Positions 20,051 through 31,600 are shown, numbered from the stretch's first letter. The stretch: DNA of 64,000 nt from Bursaphelenchus xylophilus (GCA_904066235.2 CAJFCV020000004.1:1612001-1676000); one strand, 5' to 3'. The notes: a model not told the origin generated them from the letters alone. Numbers and translations are program-made.

Positions 20051-20343
20051 AAAATGTGGGTAAACGTTGCAAAAAATGTCATTACATACGCTAAAAAAAG
20101 CCTGCAGGTCAAATGAATAGATAAAAATCAGATTTGAGACGGAAGCGTTATACTTCCAGTGCATTCGTTGAGCGTTATCGCAGGTTTATCTGAAGTAGAT
20201 GTAGATTAATTTCGCATATCTAATAAAATTTCTTTCCAATTTCAATTTTCTCTTTTTTGGAAGGTTTTTTTGAAAAGTGAAAATTAGGGTTGCTTTAAAA
20301 ATTTGTAAATACTAAAGTTATCTTATGTAAAAAGCCTTGGAAG

Positions 20344-23300
20344 ATGGAGTTGGATATTCAAGGGCTACGCTGCATAGCTGTTTTATTTGTCGTTCTATTT
20401 CACTTATGGCCAACAGTCTTTAAAAACGGATTTTTGGGAGTTGATATGTAAGTTTAATTAAATTTTGGTAATTTCTATTTACGTTTGAATATTGTCAGGG
20501 AGGGCTTTCTTCTTTTTCATAAGCTTTATTAATAGGTTTAGGGCTGAAATTTTGGACTTTGTTTTGGTTGCCATGTCTGATTCGGCCTTCTAACCGCCGC
20601 TTTTGATTTGCAGATTCTTCGTCATCTCCGGCTACTTGATGCACAACATCCTCAGTTCCAAGGAGTTTACAACTCAAAATGTGATAACTTTTTATTTCCG
20701 AAGGGTCCGCCGGATAGTCCCAACTTACATCTCAGTACTAATACTCACCGTATTTGCCTCCATCTACTTCTTTGTCCCAAGCGAGTACCCGACGATTCTT
20801 CGAGAGCTCTCTTCCGCCGCTTCCTTTACTTCCAACATATTCAACTTGCCGGCTCAAGGGTATTTTGCGATAAAGAATGCGTTCCCCTTGTTCTTGCACA
20901 CGTGGTCGTTGTCAGTGGAGTTGCAATTTTATCTTATTGTGCCTGGCATCTATTACTTGTATCATCATCTGCAAGAGGTCAATAAAATTGCAGGAATTGG
21001 ATTTGTAATGGCAATTGGATTGGTCTCGCTTGGATATCAAGTTTATAATCGAGAGGGTGAGTAATAACTTGACTGATAATTTATTATCTAAATTGTCAGA
21101 CGTCAACCTTGCCCATATGGGTCTCTTCTCTCGAGTCTGGCAATTTCTCATTGGCTTTTTGGTGAATGCTCTACAACCGAAGCAAGCTGAAGGTTTGTAT
21201 CAAAAACTACCTCTACACGAAGAAGAATCTCTTCCTGTTTCAACTTTCAATTACAAATTTGTCATCAAATATATACTTGTCATCGCTCTGTTGGCCCAAT
21301 TATATTATCCAATCAGCTCCATTGCCTATTTCAATCGGTTTCTTTGCACTTTAACATCCGCTTTGTTCATCATGATCAAGGAGAAGACTTTTCTCGAGAG
21401 CAGCGTTGTGGTTTATGTTGGTGATGTCTCGTATTCGATATATCTTCTGCATTGGCCTGGAATTATCATTGCCAAATATGTGGCCGATTGGGAAGTGGAT
21501 GGGCCCGGGATACCAGGTAGATTAGGGATCCTCTAAAGTCCTTTTACAGCTGTCTTTTCCTTCTAGAGGGGACTATCCTCATACAGGGCGTCTTTGTTAC
21601 GAGCATTCTCGTCGAAAAGGCGTTTAAGGATCTTTCTGCATGTATCACAAACTGGCCACGGCTCTTATTTGTCCTATTTGTCCTGTACATTGCCCTCGGA
21701 TCGTCGGCTCTGTTCATGGAAAGTTTGGAGCCGCAAATGTCGTTAGATTTGCTAAGCTCACAACTGCAGTTTAATGAGACCAACAACACAACTGCTCCTC
21801 AATTTCCGCTAGCGGAGTTGGCAAAAATCCCGATGGCAAAACCCTTTTTGCCCGAAATGGCAGAGAGAAACCGAAATTTGATTGAAAAAACGATTACAAT
21901 GTATGAACATCGAAATAATCTTACCCTGACAAACGACGAGGCCATCGCGATGGTTGCGGATTCAGAGATCCATCGAGACGAGGGACAACGCCAATGCAGA
22001 GCGGAGTTGATCATGAAGCTAGGAAATACAAGCTTTTCCAATCAATTCATCGCGTGCCAAGTGGAGGTAGGCAATTTGGGGCGAGTAAATGTTTAGTTGG
22101 GTTGGTAATTTAACGGATTTTTTCGAGACGCCAACCAAAAAATTTTGTTATACTTGAGAGGTTTTTTTATACGGTGGTTGATTTTGATCTGAGGATGACT
22201 TTTTTGACGGAGAAAATGAACAGTTTCGATACTAGTCGCGACATAAAGTCCTGACACATTTGCAATGTGCGTTTTGTTTTCCTTTCGCACTCGTCGCGGC
22301 AATTCCCCGTTTTTGCACTAGCGACATGCACTTTCGCGCGAGTTCACCACTTTTCTCGCGCGACACCCGCCGATAGACCCTTCGCTATCGGTTTTTTACA
22401 TTTCGTCTTGATTCCCAGAGAAAGAGAGAAAAAAGACACGCAAAAGCGTACTCTCTCGCCCCAAAAATTCCCCATTTCTTCCCCGACAAAACGTTTTTTC
22501 GCGTCTTTTTTTCGCAAATTGCCAATCCATTCACCGGTCTGTTTTAGCTTATCTCAGTTTGACGTGCATCGTTCTTCGCTTTGAAAAACAAAAAGAGAGC
22601 GCGGGCGGCCGTGCCTCCGTAGCCTGGTGGTTCGGGCGTCGTATAGAGCGTCCGGTACCCTTCGGGGTTCAAGTCCGCCTAGAGTCGGATGAGAGGGCCG
22701 CGTTCACTCACATTATGCGCGCAATACCCTATTGCCAAGGCAACGAAAGGTGCAAATGCGCATGAAAAACGCCTAGCGTTCTGTAGAACAGCTGCTGCAG
22801 TTTTGGGATTTTTGGTCACGATTTTATAGGGTTTACAAAGTTTCGTTGAGAGGAAAACAATGTCCGGAAATTTGCATAATAAAATTTGAGAGTAGCCTTC
22901 AGGTCCCGTCATTTTTCAGGGAACTGGCGACAAGGAAATCCTGATAATCGGCAACTCGCTTGCCCTCGATCTGTTCGTTGGAATGCGGACAAGATGGAGG
23001 CATCTCTACAAACGCCTCTCGATCTATGCTGACTTATGTGTGATCCCGATCTACACGCCGGACGGCGCGACAAAACCTGAGGGAGATTTCCTTTCGTTTG
23101 TTGAGAAATGGGATCGACCTATCGATACGTTGATTGTGCGGCATTCGTAAGTCAGAAATCCGTCAACGGCTGTCATTGCCAAATCATTGCAGGTATTACC
23201 AGTTCTCTCAAATCCATCCCGATTGTAAGAATGTTCCGATGAATGTAAGACTCTAAAAATGTAGAACCTTGAAATTTGCCGTTTGTTCTATTTAATTTTT

Positions 23301-23918
23301 CGATCATCGTATCTTCAGGACGACTACGTTGCAAAGCATCTGTTGAAGCAGGCTCAAGAGTTCTACAACCAAGCCAGCAGGCTGGCGAAACTGGTTGTGA
23401 TGGGCTTTGCGGAATACGAAAGTGGCTTTAAACCGCAGAAGCTGGCCAAGGCGTTGGTTGAGGGTAAAATCAGCAGTCTGAACTTTAATTTTACGGTAAG
23501 TGATTTTAGTCATCATCCGGCAATATCCCTTCCGTTGCTCTCGATGCAACATAAAGTGGTGTATCCAGTGGCGAAAAACGTATCATTTTGCATTCGAGAA
23601 GTATCAAAAAATGTGGCAAAATGCCTCCTATTTTCCCCGACAGACTGATACTACCGGCTCTTGAAAGGTTTTTTTCAGAGAAGTCAGCAACACGCCGCCA
23701 AGGTCAATGACGTGATTGCAGCTGTGAATTGCACAAACTGCATGAAAGTCGACTTCATGGCCGACTTTTGCAGCCACGTAACGGACACCTGTTACGCGGT
23801 TACTGAACATCGAATCCCAATGTTCGTGGACAATGTCCATCTCACCGTCTTTGGGGACTTTGTCATCGCCGATCTCTTACTGGATGCTGTGAAAAAACAC
23901 AGACAATTGTTTAAATAG
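20344..23918 (+). CDS. Acyltransferase-3 / SGNH membrane protein (oac family), copy A
   Basis: Exons are 20344-20447, 20614-21056, 21100-21516, 21567-22066, 22920-23146, 23193-23244, 23319-23495 and 23679-23918, giving 719 residues. The N-terminal half is an acyltransferase-3 domain: the start reads MELDIQGLRCIAVLFVVLFH, then FFVISGYL and FYFRRVRRIVPTY, and several TM helices follow. The C-terminal part is an SGNH hydrolase-like domain with GNSLA (Ser about 501) and a D-x-x-H pair in DNVHLTVFGD (Asp 691, His 694). Such two-domain proteins transfer acyl groups in a membrane; the nematode substrates are largely unknown. The linker is hydrophilic and glycosylation-prone. A polyadenylation signal AATAAA lies at 23943. 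Copy A is the most divergent of three tandem paralogues. Its fourth intron holds several repeats. Confidence 0.88.
22222..22566. mobile_element. Fused family K and H repeats in the oac-A intron
   Basis: From 22222 the words TAGTCGCGACATAAAGTCCT and GCACTAGCGACATGCACTTT match the K repeat at 60706-61012. From about 22368 the sequence switches to family H (GATAGACCCTTCGCTATCGG) and ends with the H terminus CTCAGTTTGACGTG at 22566. Confidence 0.6.
22595..22815 (+). repeat. tRNA-derived SINE-like element
   Basis: The head GGCCGTGCCTCCGTAGCCTG resembles a polymerase III A box region (TAGCCTGGTGG) and is followed about 45 bases later by a B box, GGTTCAAGTCC. A tRNA-unrelated body follows, ending GGTGCAAATGCGCATGAAAA and CTGTAGAACAGCTGCTGCAG. 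A second copy at 37535-37765 shares head, boxes and tail in the same order; 24680-24770 keeps only the tail and 56416-56510 only the head. This architecture is that of a SINE; it does not fold as an intact tRNA. Confidence 0.5.
23560..23653. mobile_element. Family B half fused to a family A terminus
   Basis: In the last intron of oac copy A, the sequence TATCCAGTGGCGAAAAACGT through GTGGCAAAATGCCTCC is the left half of family B. It runs into TTTTCCCCGACAGACTGATA, a family A right end. Confidence 0.6.
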
Positions 23919-24000
23919 ATGTCTAAGCAATAGTATCACAATAATAAACGAAAAATAAAAAAACGACCTTTAAAAGTCGTCCGCATGGAATAAATTCAAA

Positions 24001-24165
24001 AGTGGTGCGTTAAAAACACTTAGAGTTTGCTCTATACCAACACAATCTAACGGCTGCACTTTTGGAGATCGAAGTGTTTGCGTAGCGGCTGTCAACGCTA
24101 ATGCTAAACAAGAGCAGTAGACAAAAATGTGCGGTCTACAAGTTGATTGCCGTAGTCAATATTCG
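24001..24165 (+). promoter_or_regulatory. oac upstream block, relic copy
   Basis: This block, with GTTAAAAACACTTAGAGTTT, CCAACACAATCTAACGGCTG and GATCGAAGTGTTTGCGTAGC, is repeated upstream of oac copy B (26251-26405) and partly of copy C (32103-32200). Here it precedes only an exon-1 relic (24311-24390). Its conservation ahead of the copies suggests it is the original 5' flank of the duplicated gene. Confidence 0.5.
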
Positions 24166-24179
24166 TTTCCTCTGTTTTT

Positions 24180-24309
24180 GTGAGGGAAAGGGCGCGCCCT
24201 TCAAAACGAAGTTTTTTCACTTGGAGAGGGAAGCATTTTGCCACATTTTTGATACCTCCCGGATGCAAAACGGTAGGTTTTTTGTCACTGGATCAGGTCC
24301 CCCACTGTA
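24180..24309. mobile_element. Family B right half
   Basis: The segment runs from GAGGGAAAGGGCGCGCCCTT through CTTGGAGAGGGAAGCATTTT to GGATCAGGTCCCCCACTG followed by TA. It joins directly onto the oac exon-1 relic, so its insertion or an accompanying deletion removed the 5' part of that gene copy. Confidence 0.7.
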
Positions 24310-24310
24310 T

Positions 24311-24460
24311 TTGTGGCCAACGACTTTTTGTAACGGCGTTTTGGGCATCGGCATGCAATGTATTTGACAAATGCTTCTTTTGGCAGCCACGGGGAAGGGT
24401 ACAGGTTGTAGGGAAAATAATGTGGATTTGTCGCAGCAAAAATGTAGCACAACCCCCTGG
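24311..24460 (+). pseudogene. Relic of oac exon 1 and intron 1
   Basis: The sequence TGTGGCCAACGACTTTTTGT followed by AACGGCGTTTTGGGCATCGG matches the end of exon 1 of copies B and C. It continues into an intron-1-like stretch (AGCCACGGGGAAGGG, GGGAAAATAATGTGGATTTG) as in copy C. The donor GTAAGC is changed to GCAATG, the start codon is missing, and no later exons follow. It is the remnant of a fourth tandem copy. Confidence 0.65.
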
Positions 24461-25230
24461 GATTTGTAATAAGGTATGGTATTCAAAATAAGCGTCAAAT
24501 GTCTCCGCCGAAAAATGGCCTCTCCGCCGGGGTGAGCGAAAAATCTGTTGCATATTCTAAAAATGCTTGACTTCAAATTTTAAATACAACTAAAACTTTT
24601 TGGATAGCTGCAAGGAGCACAAGGATATCCGCAAAATGTTTTCTCAAGTTTTCTTGGAACATGGTATATTTGAGTTGCTGATTTGGAGGTCGCTGCTGGT
24701 ATTTCGACGAAAGGTGCAAATGCACAATCAAAAATCTCTGTAGACAGCTGCTACAGTTCCACTTTTGATTAGGGCGTCCGGATGAGGCCGATTCAAATAC
24801 TATGTAGGTTACTAGGTCATCAGTCCACGAATGTTTTCTCGACTCTCCAAAAAAACATGGAGGTTGAGCCAGACAATATCTTTGTTTTTACATGGAACAT
24901 CTCCCACGAGTGACGCCAAGATTTGTATCAAATTTTTTTTGAAACTTTAGAAGTAGGTCACGTATCAATTCCTAAAATTTCGAGCCCGCCCTTCGCAGGC
25001 GCAGCCAAGGTATTCAGCGATCTTTGCGGCCGAGAATGTAGGCGAACACCGGATTGCGGGCAGAATTAAGACCCCTTTTTGGCTGTATCTTTTTCGGTTT
25101 CGCGTGAAAAATTTGAAAGTCTTTTTAGCTTCGGAAAACTGCACTTCACCAGGCTACATTTTAAAGAAGAATAACATGCTAGTTACCCGGAAATTTCGTA
25201 GGGAACTAAGGTCATTGAGCAGTCACCCCT
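24461..25230. other. No gene recognised
   Basis: The stretch contains a SINE tail-like segment at 24680-24770 (GAAAGGTGCAAATGCACAAT, GTAGACAGCTGCTACAG). The rest shows no exon or intact element. Confidence 0.4.
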
Positions 25231-25234
25231 CCCT

Positions 25235-25311
25235 CGGATTATGCAAATTTTGTTTCCCTATTTCTTATGAAATCCTTGGAAATTTCCAGGAAACAAAATT
25301 TGCATAATCCG
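25235..25311. repeat. Hairpin with 23-base perfect stem
   Basis: The left arm CGGATTATGCAAATTTTGTTTCC (two halves: CGGATTATGCAA, ATTTTGTTTCC) at 25235-25257 is exactly reversed at 25289-25311. The loop is about 31 bases. Outer bases GTCAC and GTGAC extend the pairing imperfectly. It could be a tiny inverted-repeat element or a structured RNA; nothing in the sequence decides. Confidence 0.6.
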
Positions 25312-25439
25312 AAAGAGTGACGAACTAAACTCTAACATGTTCTTGTACTCTGGTAAAAGCAGTTAGCCGAAACTAAATTTATTCCAAAATATTTTTTTTC
25401 TTGACACCGGGTTTTATGAACGGGGAGGTTTGGAGAGGG

Positions 25440-26020
25440 CTTAGTTTGCGGAAATAATAAGATTGATCGGGTCCTAAGATAACTTATCACCTATTTTGAG
25501 GTATTATCGATAATATATAGGTATTTAAAAGTTACGGATCTTTGTTTTTTGCCAAAAATTTTGGTCTATATTGTAAGCCTTTGCGAAGTCTTTGCCGATC
25601 CTTCGCCGAGCGTCCACCGACTGTCCAACGGGTTTGCCAGGCCTTGTAGGCACTTTCCTTTACAGCCTTTTTGGGTATCCACTTGTCCTGGGCCCCATAT
25701 AGATCGGTTTTGTGCTGACCCGAACTGTTGTCGACCCGAAAAGTCGGGACAGAGAATTCCAAGATGAGAACCAAGGTAATAGCTCACAATTTGGAAACGA
25801 AATATTCTGAAAACTATTTACCCTATTGTACCAGTAACAGCAGAAAAAATATGATGAAAAGTGTCCGCCGAGCCTTCGCCGAGCGTCCGCCGACCATCCA
25901 ACGGCTTTGCCAGGCTTCTTAGACTTCCTACAACCTTCGTTTGACCATCCACCTGCCCTATGCCCCGTATCGATTGATTTTGTGTTGACCCAAACTGTCG
26001 TCTACCTGAAAGTCGGGACG
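25440..26020. repeat. Two family E segments in tandem
   Basis: The first ends with GAACTGTTGTCGACCCGAAA near 25720-25745 and is preceded by GCGAAGTCTTTGCCGATCCT. The second (25780-26020) ends CCAAACTGTCGTCTACCTGA. Both have the GCCGAGCGTCC-type repeats typical of the family. Confidence 0.55.
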
Positions 26021-26250
26021 CGTTTTATGCCATTTCAGAATAACCACTGAAAACGGCTCTTTTTCAATCTCAAAGCATTACACCAATACGCGAGCTGCGA
26101 ATCTAATGCCTCTGAATTTGGCGATACTCTAACCCCCCTACAACGGGAGAGATAGTGTGATATTTTCGAGCCAGGGTCGTTCAAGAACGCTACAGGAAAA
26201 CCGAGAAAACAATTTGATAAACTTTGTTACCAACCTAATGGACATTCAGA

Positions 26251-26405
26251 AGCGGCGCGTTAAAAACACGTAGAGTTTGCCCTATACCAACACAATCTAA
26301 CGGCTACACTTTTGGAGGCCGAAGTGTTTGCCTAGCTGTTCTCAACAATAACGCGAAAAAACGACCAGTAGACAAAAAAGACGTGCGGTTTACAAGTTCA
26401 TTGCC
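26251..26405 (+). promoter_or_regulatory. oac copy B upstream block
   Basis: This is the counterpart of 24001-24165 (GCGTTAAAAACACGTAGAGTT, CCAACACAATCTAACGGCTA, GTAGACAAAAAAGACGTGCG). It lies about 200-350 bases before the start codon of copy B and is followed by a family A element. Confidence 0.5.
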
Positions 26406-26411
26406 GTGATC

Positions 26412-26566
26412 TGTCTGTCTGTCGGGAAAGTAATGAGCACTTTTTCACGTCGAGAATCGCATTGCCACCGAGAAAATGACTTGTGCCGCGACAAAATCAC
26501 ATTTTTTTCTAGTTCAGCGACGTGATTGGCGCAGCGGCTCAATATTTTCCCGACAGACTGATAACC
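26412..26566. mobile_element. Family A element immediately upstream of oac B
   Basis: Left end CTGTCTGTCGGGAAAGTAAT, right end ATATTTTCCCGACAGACTGA. The right end lies only about 12 bases before the splice acceptor-like TTTTTTTTAG (26578) that precedes the ATG of copy B. A similar element is in the same place ahead of copy C. Confidence 0.75.
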
Positions 26567-26608
26567 GATTTTTTTTAGCCCGTGAATCTCGACAAGCAGT
26601 GAAATCAA

Positions 26609-29600
26609 ATGGAATTGGACATTCAAGGGCTTCGTTGCGTAGCCGTCGTCTTCGTAGTGCTCTTCCATCTATGGCCAACGACTTTTCGTAACGGCTTTTT
26701 GGGCGTCGACATGTAAGCTATTTGACAGTTGCTTGTTTGTAGGAGCATTTTAATTTATTTGGGGTTGCAAGGCACGTGTTTGGTCAGACATGGCAAACGG
26801 GCCGGGATTTTCTGCTACTGGGGCAGGGGTGTAGATAGGGGGAGGGGAATATTGGCCCAGGATGGGGTCAAAGAAAAAATATACATTGTGACCCCCTACC
26901 CCAGTCCTAGAGGCCTGGAGAAGAAGAAGATGAAAACAGGCCCGGCCTGGCATGATTTAAGATTTTGAAGCCAAGCCCGGCCTAGAAAACCGCAATTAAA
27001 GTAGGCCCGTTCCGGCGAAAAGTAGTCGACTAAAAAGCACTCCCGATAAAAATTAGGCTTGGCCCGTTAGGAAAAAGGCCCGGAGAGTATCCTCGACCCG
27101 GTAAAAAATAGGCCCGGCCCCATAAAAATGATTGATTCCGAAAGTCCGGCCCGCTCGCCATGTCTGGTTCAGCCTTCTAACCGCTGTTTTTGCTTTGCAG
27201 ATTCTTCGTCATCTCCGGCTACTTAATGCACCAAATCCTCAGCTCCAAGGAATTCACTACTCAAAATGTGATTACGTTTTACTTCCGAAGGCTCCGCCGG
27301 ATAGTCCCGACTTACATAACAGTACTCATTCTCACCGTACTAGCCGCCACCTACTTCTTTGTCCCAAGCGAGTACCCGACGATTCTTCGAGAGCTCTCCT
27401 CCGCGGCTTCCTTTACTTCCAACATATTCAACTTGCCGGCGCAAGGGTATTTTGCGAAAAACAATGCGTTTCCCCTGTTTTTGCATACGTGGTCGTTGTC
27501 AGTGGAGCTACAATTCTATCTGATTGTGCCTGGTATCTATTACTTGTATCATCGGCTACGAAATTTCAGTAGATTTGCTGGAATTGGAGTTGTAATGGCT
27601 ATTGGATTGGTCTCACTTGGATATCAGGTTCATAATCGGGGAAGTAAGTAAATAACATGGCTTACAATCTATAATAACTAAATTGTTAGATGTCAACCTT
27701 GCCCATATGAGCCTCTTCTCTCGGATCTGGCAATTTCTCATCGGGTTTTTGGCGAACGCTCTACAGCCGAAGCAGGCTGAAACCTTATATCAAAAACTAC
27801 CTCAACACGAAGAAGAATCCCCTCCTGTTACAACATTAAATTACAAATTCATCATCAAATACATGCTCGTCATCGCTCTGTTGCTCCAATTATATTATCC
27901 AATCACCTCCGTCGGCAGCGTCGACCGATTTCTTTGCACCTTAACGGCCGCTTTGTTCATGATGATCAAGGAAAAGAATTTTTTGGAGAACAACTTTTAC
28001 GTTTACATTGGTGACGTCTCCTACTCGTTGTATCTTCTTCATTGGCCTGCGATATTGATCAGTAAATACGTTGAATCATGGGAATTCGACGGGCCTTCCA
28101 GTCCTGGTAAGGAAGAGTTCATAAAGACTGTATAGGGTGTTTATAAAGGCTTTCAAATGTTGTCATCATCGTTTTCAGAAGGCGTGGTGCTCTTTGAAGC
28201 CGCACTTTTGCTCAGTGTTCTTTTGGAGAACATTTTTAAGAAGATTCAGAGCTTCGTCACAACTTGGCGCCACCTCTCTTTCCTTCTATTCGTATTATAC
28301 ATGCTTCTTAATGCCGCTTCACTCAACATGCATCTTAAGCGTCAAGACAGCTTTTTAACCAGCCATTTCGTCATTGGAAGCAACTCCACCAAACAGCCAC
28401 ACCCTAATTCGACCAGTCAATTAAGGAAGTTCATGGTGGACACAGTGAAAAAAGACTTGCTGCTCTATGAAAGCAGGAACTTGAATCTGACAAACGATGA
28501 AGCCGCTAATTTACAAATTGAGGCAGATCTGTCAAGGGATTACATCAAGAGTGAATGCAAATTAGAGTTGGTAAAGAAGTATGGCGATAAACGTTTCGCT
28601 GGCGTTGACTTGGCATGCGAGTCCGAGGTAGGCGAGGGTTTTCGTACGGACGGTTTGTTGTTAAATATCACAACCTATCTTTTCATATTGAGTTTTTTCC
28701 AACGTATAACATGCCACAACTCTACTTGTTCATTTTGAAAAAAATCCATTTTTAGAGGCCTCTTCGGCCGCAGCCACTCGATGAGACGTAGAGATTTGGC
28801 AAAAATATGTGACTCATTGCGAACTCCAATGTACAAAATCCCCAATCTTTTCATTTGTAGGGCTCCGGTGACAAAGAAATCCTGGTCATCGGCAACAGCT
28901 TAGCGCAGGATATTTACATGGGAATTGAAGCGAAAATGAAGCAAATTTACAAACGAGTAACGCTGTATGCTCTTTCATGCGCGATACCTCTCTTTCAAGC
29001 AGCAACGTCAGAAAGCCATTTCATGACAACGATCAAGACATGGGACCGACCAATCGACATCTTGGTGGTTAGACACTCGTAAGCAGTTGTAGAGTTGGTG
29101 CCGCGGCTCTCGCGGGCAACCACAGTTATGGGAGTTTTTTTAAAAAACGGTTTCTGAACCCTTAAAAATGCCTCGTTAACTTTACGATAACTATTCAAGT
29201 CATTTATTCACCTGGAAACTTAAAACATCCAGCTGCCAACTTCATCGTTTGAATTTCCTTTTGTAAGAAAATGTTGGTTGAGTTCCAAACATGCCCGCGG
29301 AATCTCCGTGGTTTTTTCGCTGCCCGCAAAGTGGTTGCTCGCGGTGGGCGCGCCGAAGACTTTGCTTTGAGATGTATAGCTGTGATTTAGATATTATCAG
29401 ATTGGAGGGAAGCCGACAATCAACGTGTGTTCAGCATTGTCAGTAAGTTTAGCATAGGGATCTTGTGTGGATCGGGTTTTGCATAAGATGTGCTACAAGA
29501 AAAATACTCATTCCCTTTCTAGGAGAACTACCTTGAAAAGCAATTCCTAAAAGATGCACAAGCCTTTTACGGGAACGTCAGCAAAATGGCCAAGACAGTG

Positions 29601-30072
29601 GTCATCTCATTCTCAGAGTATGAAACCGGCTTTGACACGCATAAATTCAACAAGGCTCTGGCCGCAGACAACCTGAGTGGGTTGAATTTGAATTATACGG
29701 TCAGTCTTTGAATAATAACCACTTTTTTATATACCAAAGTTTATGTATGCCCTCAGGCAAGTACAATATAACACGGCTGAGTTATCTTGGACAACCTCCT
29801 AAGTTTTTTTTAAATTTCAGCAACATCGCAAACTTGCCGCAAAATACGATGATGTCATTACAGCAGTCGATTGTTCAAACTGCATAAAAGTCGACTTCAT
29901 GTCCGGCTTTTGCAGCTACATTACGGACATTTGTCAAGTTGTCAGCGAGCAGAAGCTCCCCTTCCTCGTCGATAATATTCATCAATCCCCGTTTGGGGAC
30001 TTTGTAATGGCCGATCTCTTATCGGACGAGCTGGAAAGGCATGGGGTTTTGGGTAATAAAACGATAAAATAA
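26609..30072 (+). CDS. Acyltransferase-3 / SGNH membrane protein (oac family), copy B
   Basis: Exons are 26609-26712, 27201-27643, 27690-28106, 28179-28627, 28861-29078, 29391-29442, 29523-29699 and 29821-30072, giving 703 residues. Intron positions and phases are identical to copies A and C. Acyltransferase-3 landmarks are present: LFHLWP, FFVISGYL and FYFRRLRRIVPTY. The SGNH nucleophile block reads VIGNSLAQD (Ser about 484), and the terminal pair is DNIHQSPFGD (Asp 671, His 674). The short exon 6 encodes YYQIGGKPTINV and is easily missed. A possible spliced-leader acceptor, TTTTTTTTAG, ends at 26578, about 30 bases before the ATG. Polyadenylation signals overlap the stop region (AATAAAACG). 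The substrate is unknown. Confidence 0.88.
26785..27172. mobile_element. GGCCCGG-family element in oac-B intron 1
   Basis: It begins near GACATGGCAAACGGGCCGGG and ends with GGCCCGCTCGCCATGTC, an inverted match. The interior includes several GGCCCGG-like units and a segment starting GGGGCAGGGGTGTAGATAGG that resembles the family I repeat of 41224 and 54710. Confidence 0.55.
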
Positions 30073-30164
30073 AGACTGTCTGGAAATTACATGGTGCCAT
30101 GCAACATAAAAAATTAATCAGGAGGTATAATAGTCGAGAAGCCATTGTGTTGCACGAGTTTTAT

Positions 30165-30292
30165 GAGTCTGTCGGGAAAATAACGTGACTTGAAAAATGC
30201 CTTGCCTCGTCACTGTCGCGCAACAAGTCTCCTGAACGGCGCAAACGATTTCAAGGCTACATTATTTTCCCGACCGGCTTATCGTCTGGAAA
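30165..30292. mobile_element. Family A element downstream of oac B
   Basis: Left end GAGTCTGTCGGGAAAATAAC, right end ATTATTTTCCCGACCGGCTT. The equivalent position downstream of copy C carries a related element (36741-36872), showing that it was part of the duplicated unit. Confidence 0.7.
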
Positions 30293-30329
30293 TTATTGTC
30301 AAAACAACTTTCCATACTCTAGATGTCCA

Positions 30330-31600
30330 ATTCCACCTTCGAATAGAAAAGAAATAAACGATATGGCTTGTGGTCTGGTGGTTTCTGCAGTCGATTACTT
30401 CCAACACGTTCTACCTGGAAATACTCGGCCTTCCAAGTGGAAAGTTCCTGATGTGGAAGGCGGACGATCGATTGTTATCGTTCCCCTTTGAAATAAACAC
30501 GAGAATAAATGATAATTAACTCGAATAGATAGACTTATCAAAAAATATTAACAATTACAATAAAAGTAAAATAGCACTTCAATACAATAGCAAAACAACG
30601 CTACAACAACACTCAGCAACAACATATATACAATTCAACACACAATAATAATAATAGATTGGGATCAAAGGGATAAGAAAATACGGTGTCGTACGTCAAG
30701 CTGAGATAAGCTAAAACAGTCCGGTGAATGGATTGGCAATTTGCTAAAAAAAGACGCCAAAAAACGTTTTGTCGAGGAAGAAATGGGGAATTTTTGGAGC
30801 GAGAGAGTACGCTTTTGTGTGTCTTTTTTCTCTCTTTCTCTGCGAAATTAAGACGAAGCGTAAAAAAACCCGATAGCGAAGAGTCTATTCCGGCCACCGG
30901 ACTCCTCAGTTTGACGTGTGTCGTGATTCAGGCGCTTTGCTTCAGGATAATTCCATCGAACATTCGGGAACATTGGGGGAAAACAGCTGGGGTAACAGTT
31001 GACACACGGGGACATCTTTCTCTCTCCATAAATTACATCAAGTTGAAATACCATTGAAACTCCAGTTTCCGGAATCGGACGCAAGACCTCCCGCAGAAAT
31101 CTCCGAGCAATTTTTTTGGCGTACGCACTTTTCGAAAAAAGCCAGGGCGAGCGACGTCCGAAGAAAAAATGCATGGTGCAAAAAGTCAGAAATTGCAGAG
31201 TCGAAGCTTTGTGAACGGACACTCAGTCTGTCGGGTCCCGTCCATCATCGCTTTGCGACGGCTAGCCGCAGCTGAAGGAGATTTGTTGCGCTTTTGGGCA
31301 CTTTTTTTGAAGGTTTGCTGCCAAGATCCGCCACGATTCTCCCTACAGGGAGATATTGAGAAAACGGTTTTTTACCATCTCATATCCTGAATTGTGATAT
31401 GGTAAATAAATTGGTACGATCTTTAGCCAATTTCACTCAAAATTTGGTGTTTATTGCAAATTTTTTGATTAGAAATAGGCTAAAACTGGATGTCTTCGAA
31501 CTAATTTTTTATTCGAAGATCTAAAATTACCAGTTGTAAAATTTCACAAAACTTTTGCATTGAAAAAATAATAAAAAATTGAACTAAAAACACCAAAATC
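30330..31600. repeat. Flank of oac B repeated in the oac-C unit
   Basis: Bases 30335-30530 (TCCAATTCCACCTTCGAATA to CGAGAATAAATGATAATTAA) match 32735-32945 inside intron 1 of copy C. Bases 30945-31050 (CATCGAACATTCGGGAACAT, CACACGGGGACATCTTTCTC) match 32985-33080. Bases 31180-31600 match 37010-37480 downstream of copy C. The blocks trace duplications and rearrangements around the oac genes. Confidence 0.7.
30692..30918. mobile_element. Family H element inserted in the oac flank
   Basis: Left end ACGTCAAGCTGAGATAAGCT, right end CTCAGTTTGACGT. The homologous block in intron 1 of copy C runs without this insertion, so it arrived after the duplication. Confidence 0.7.
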
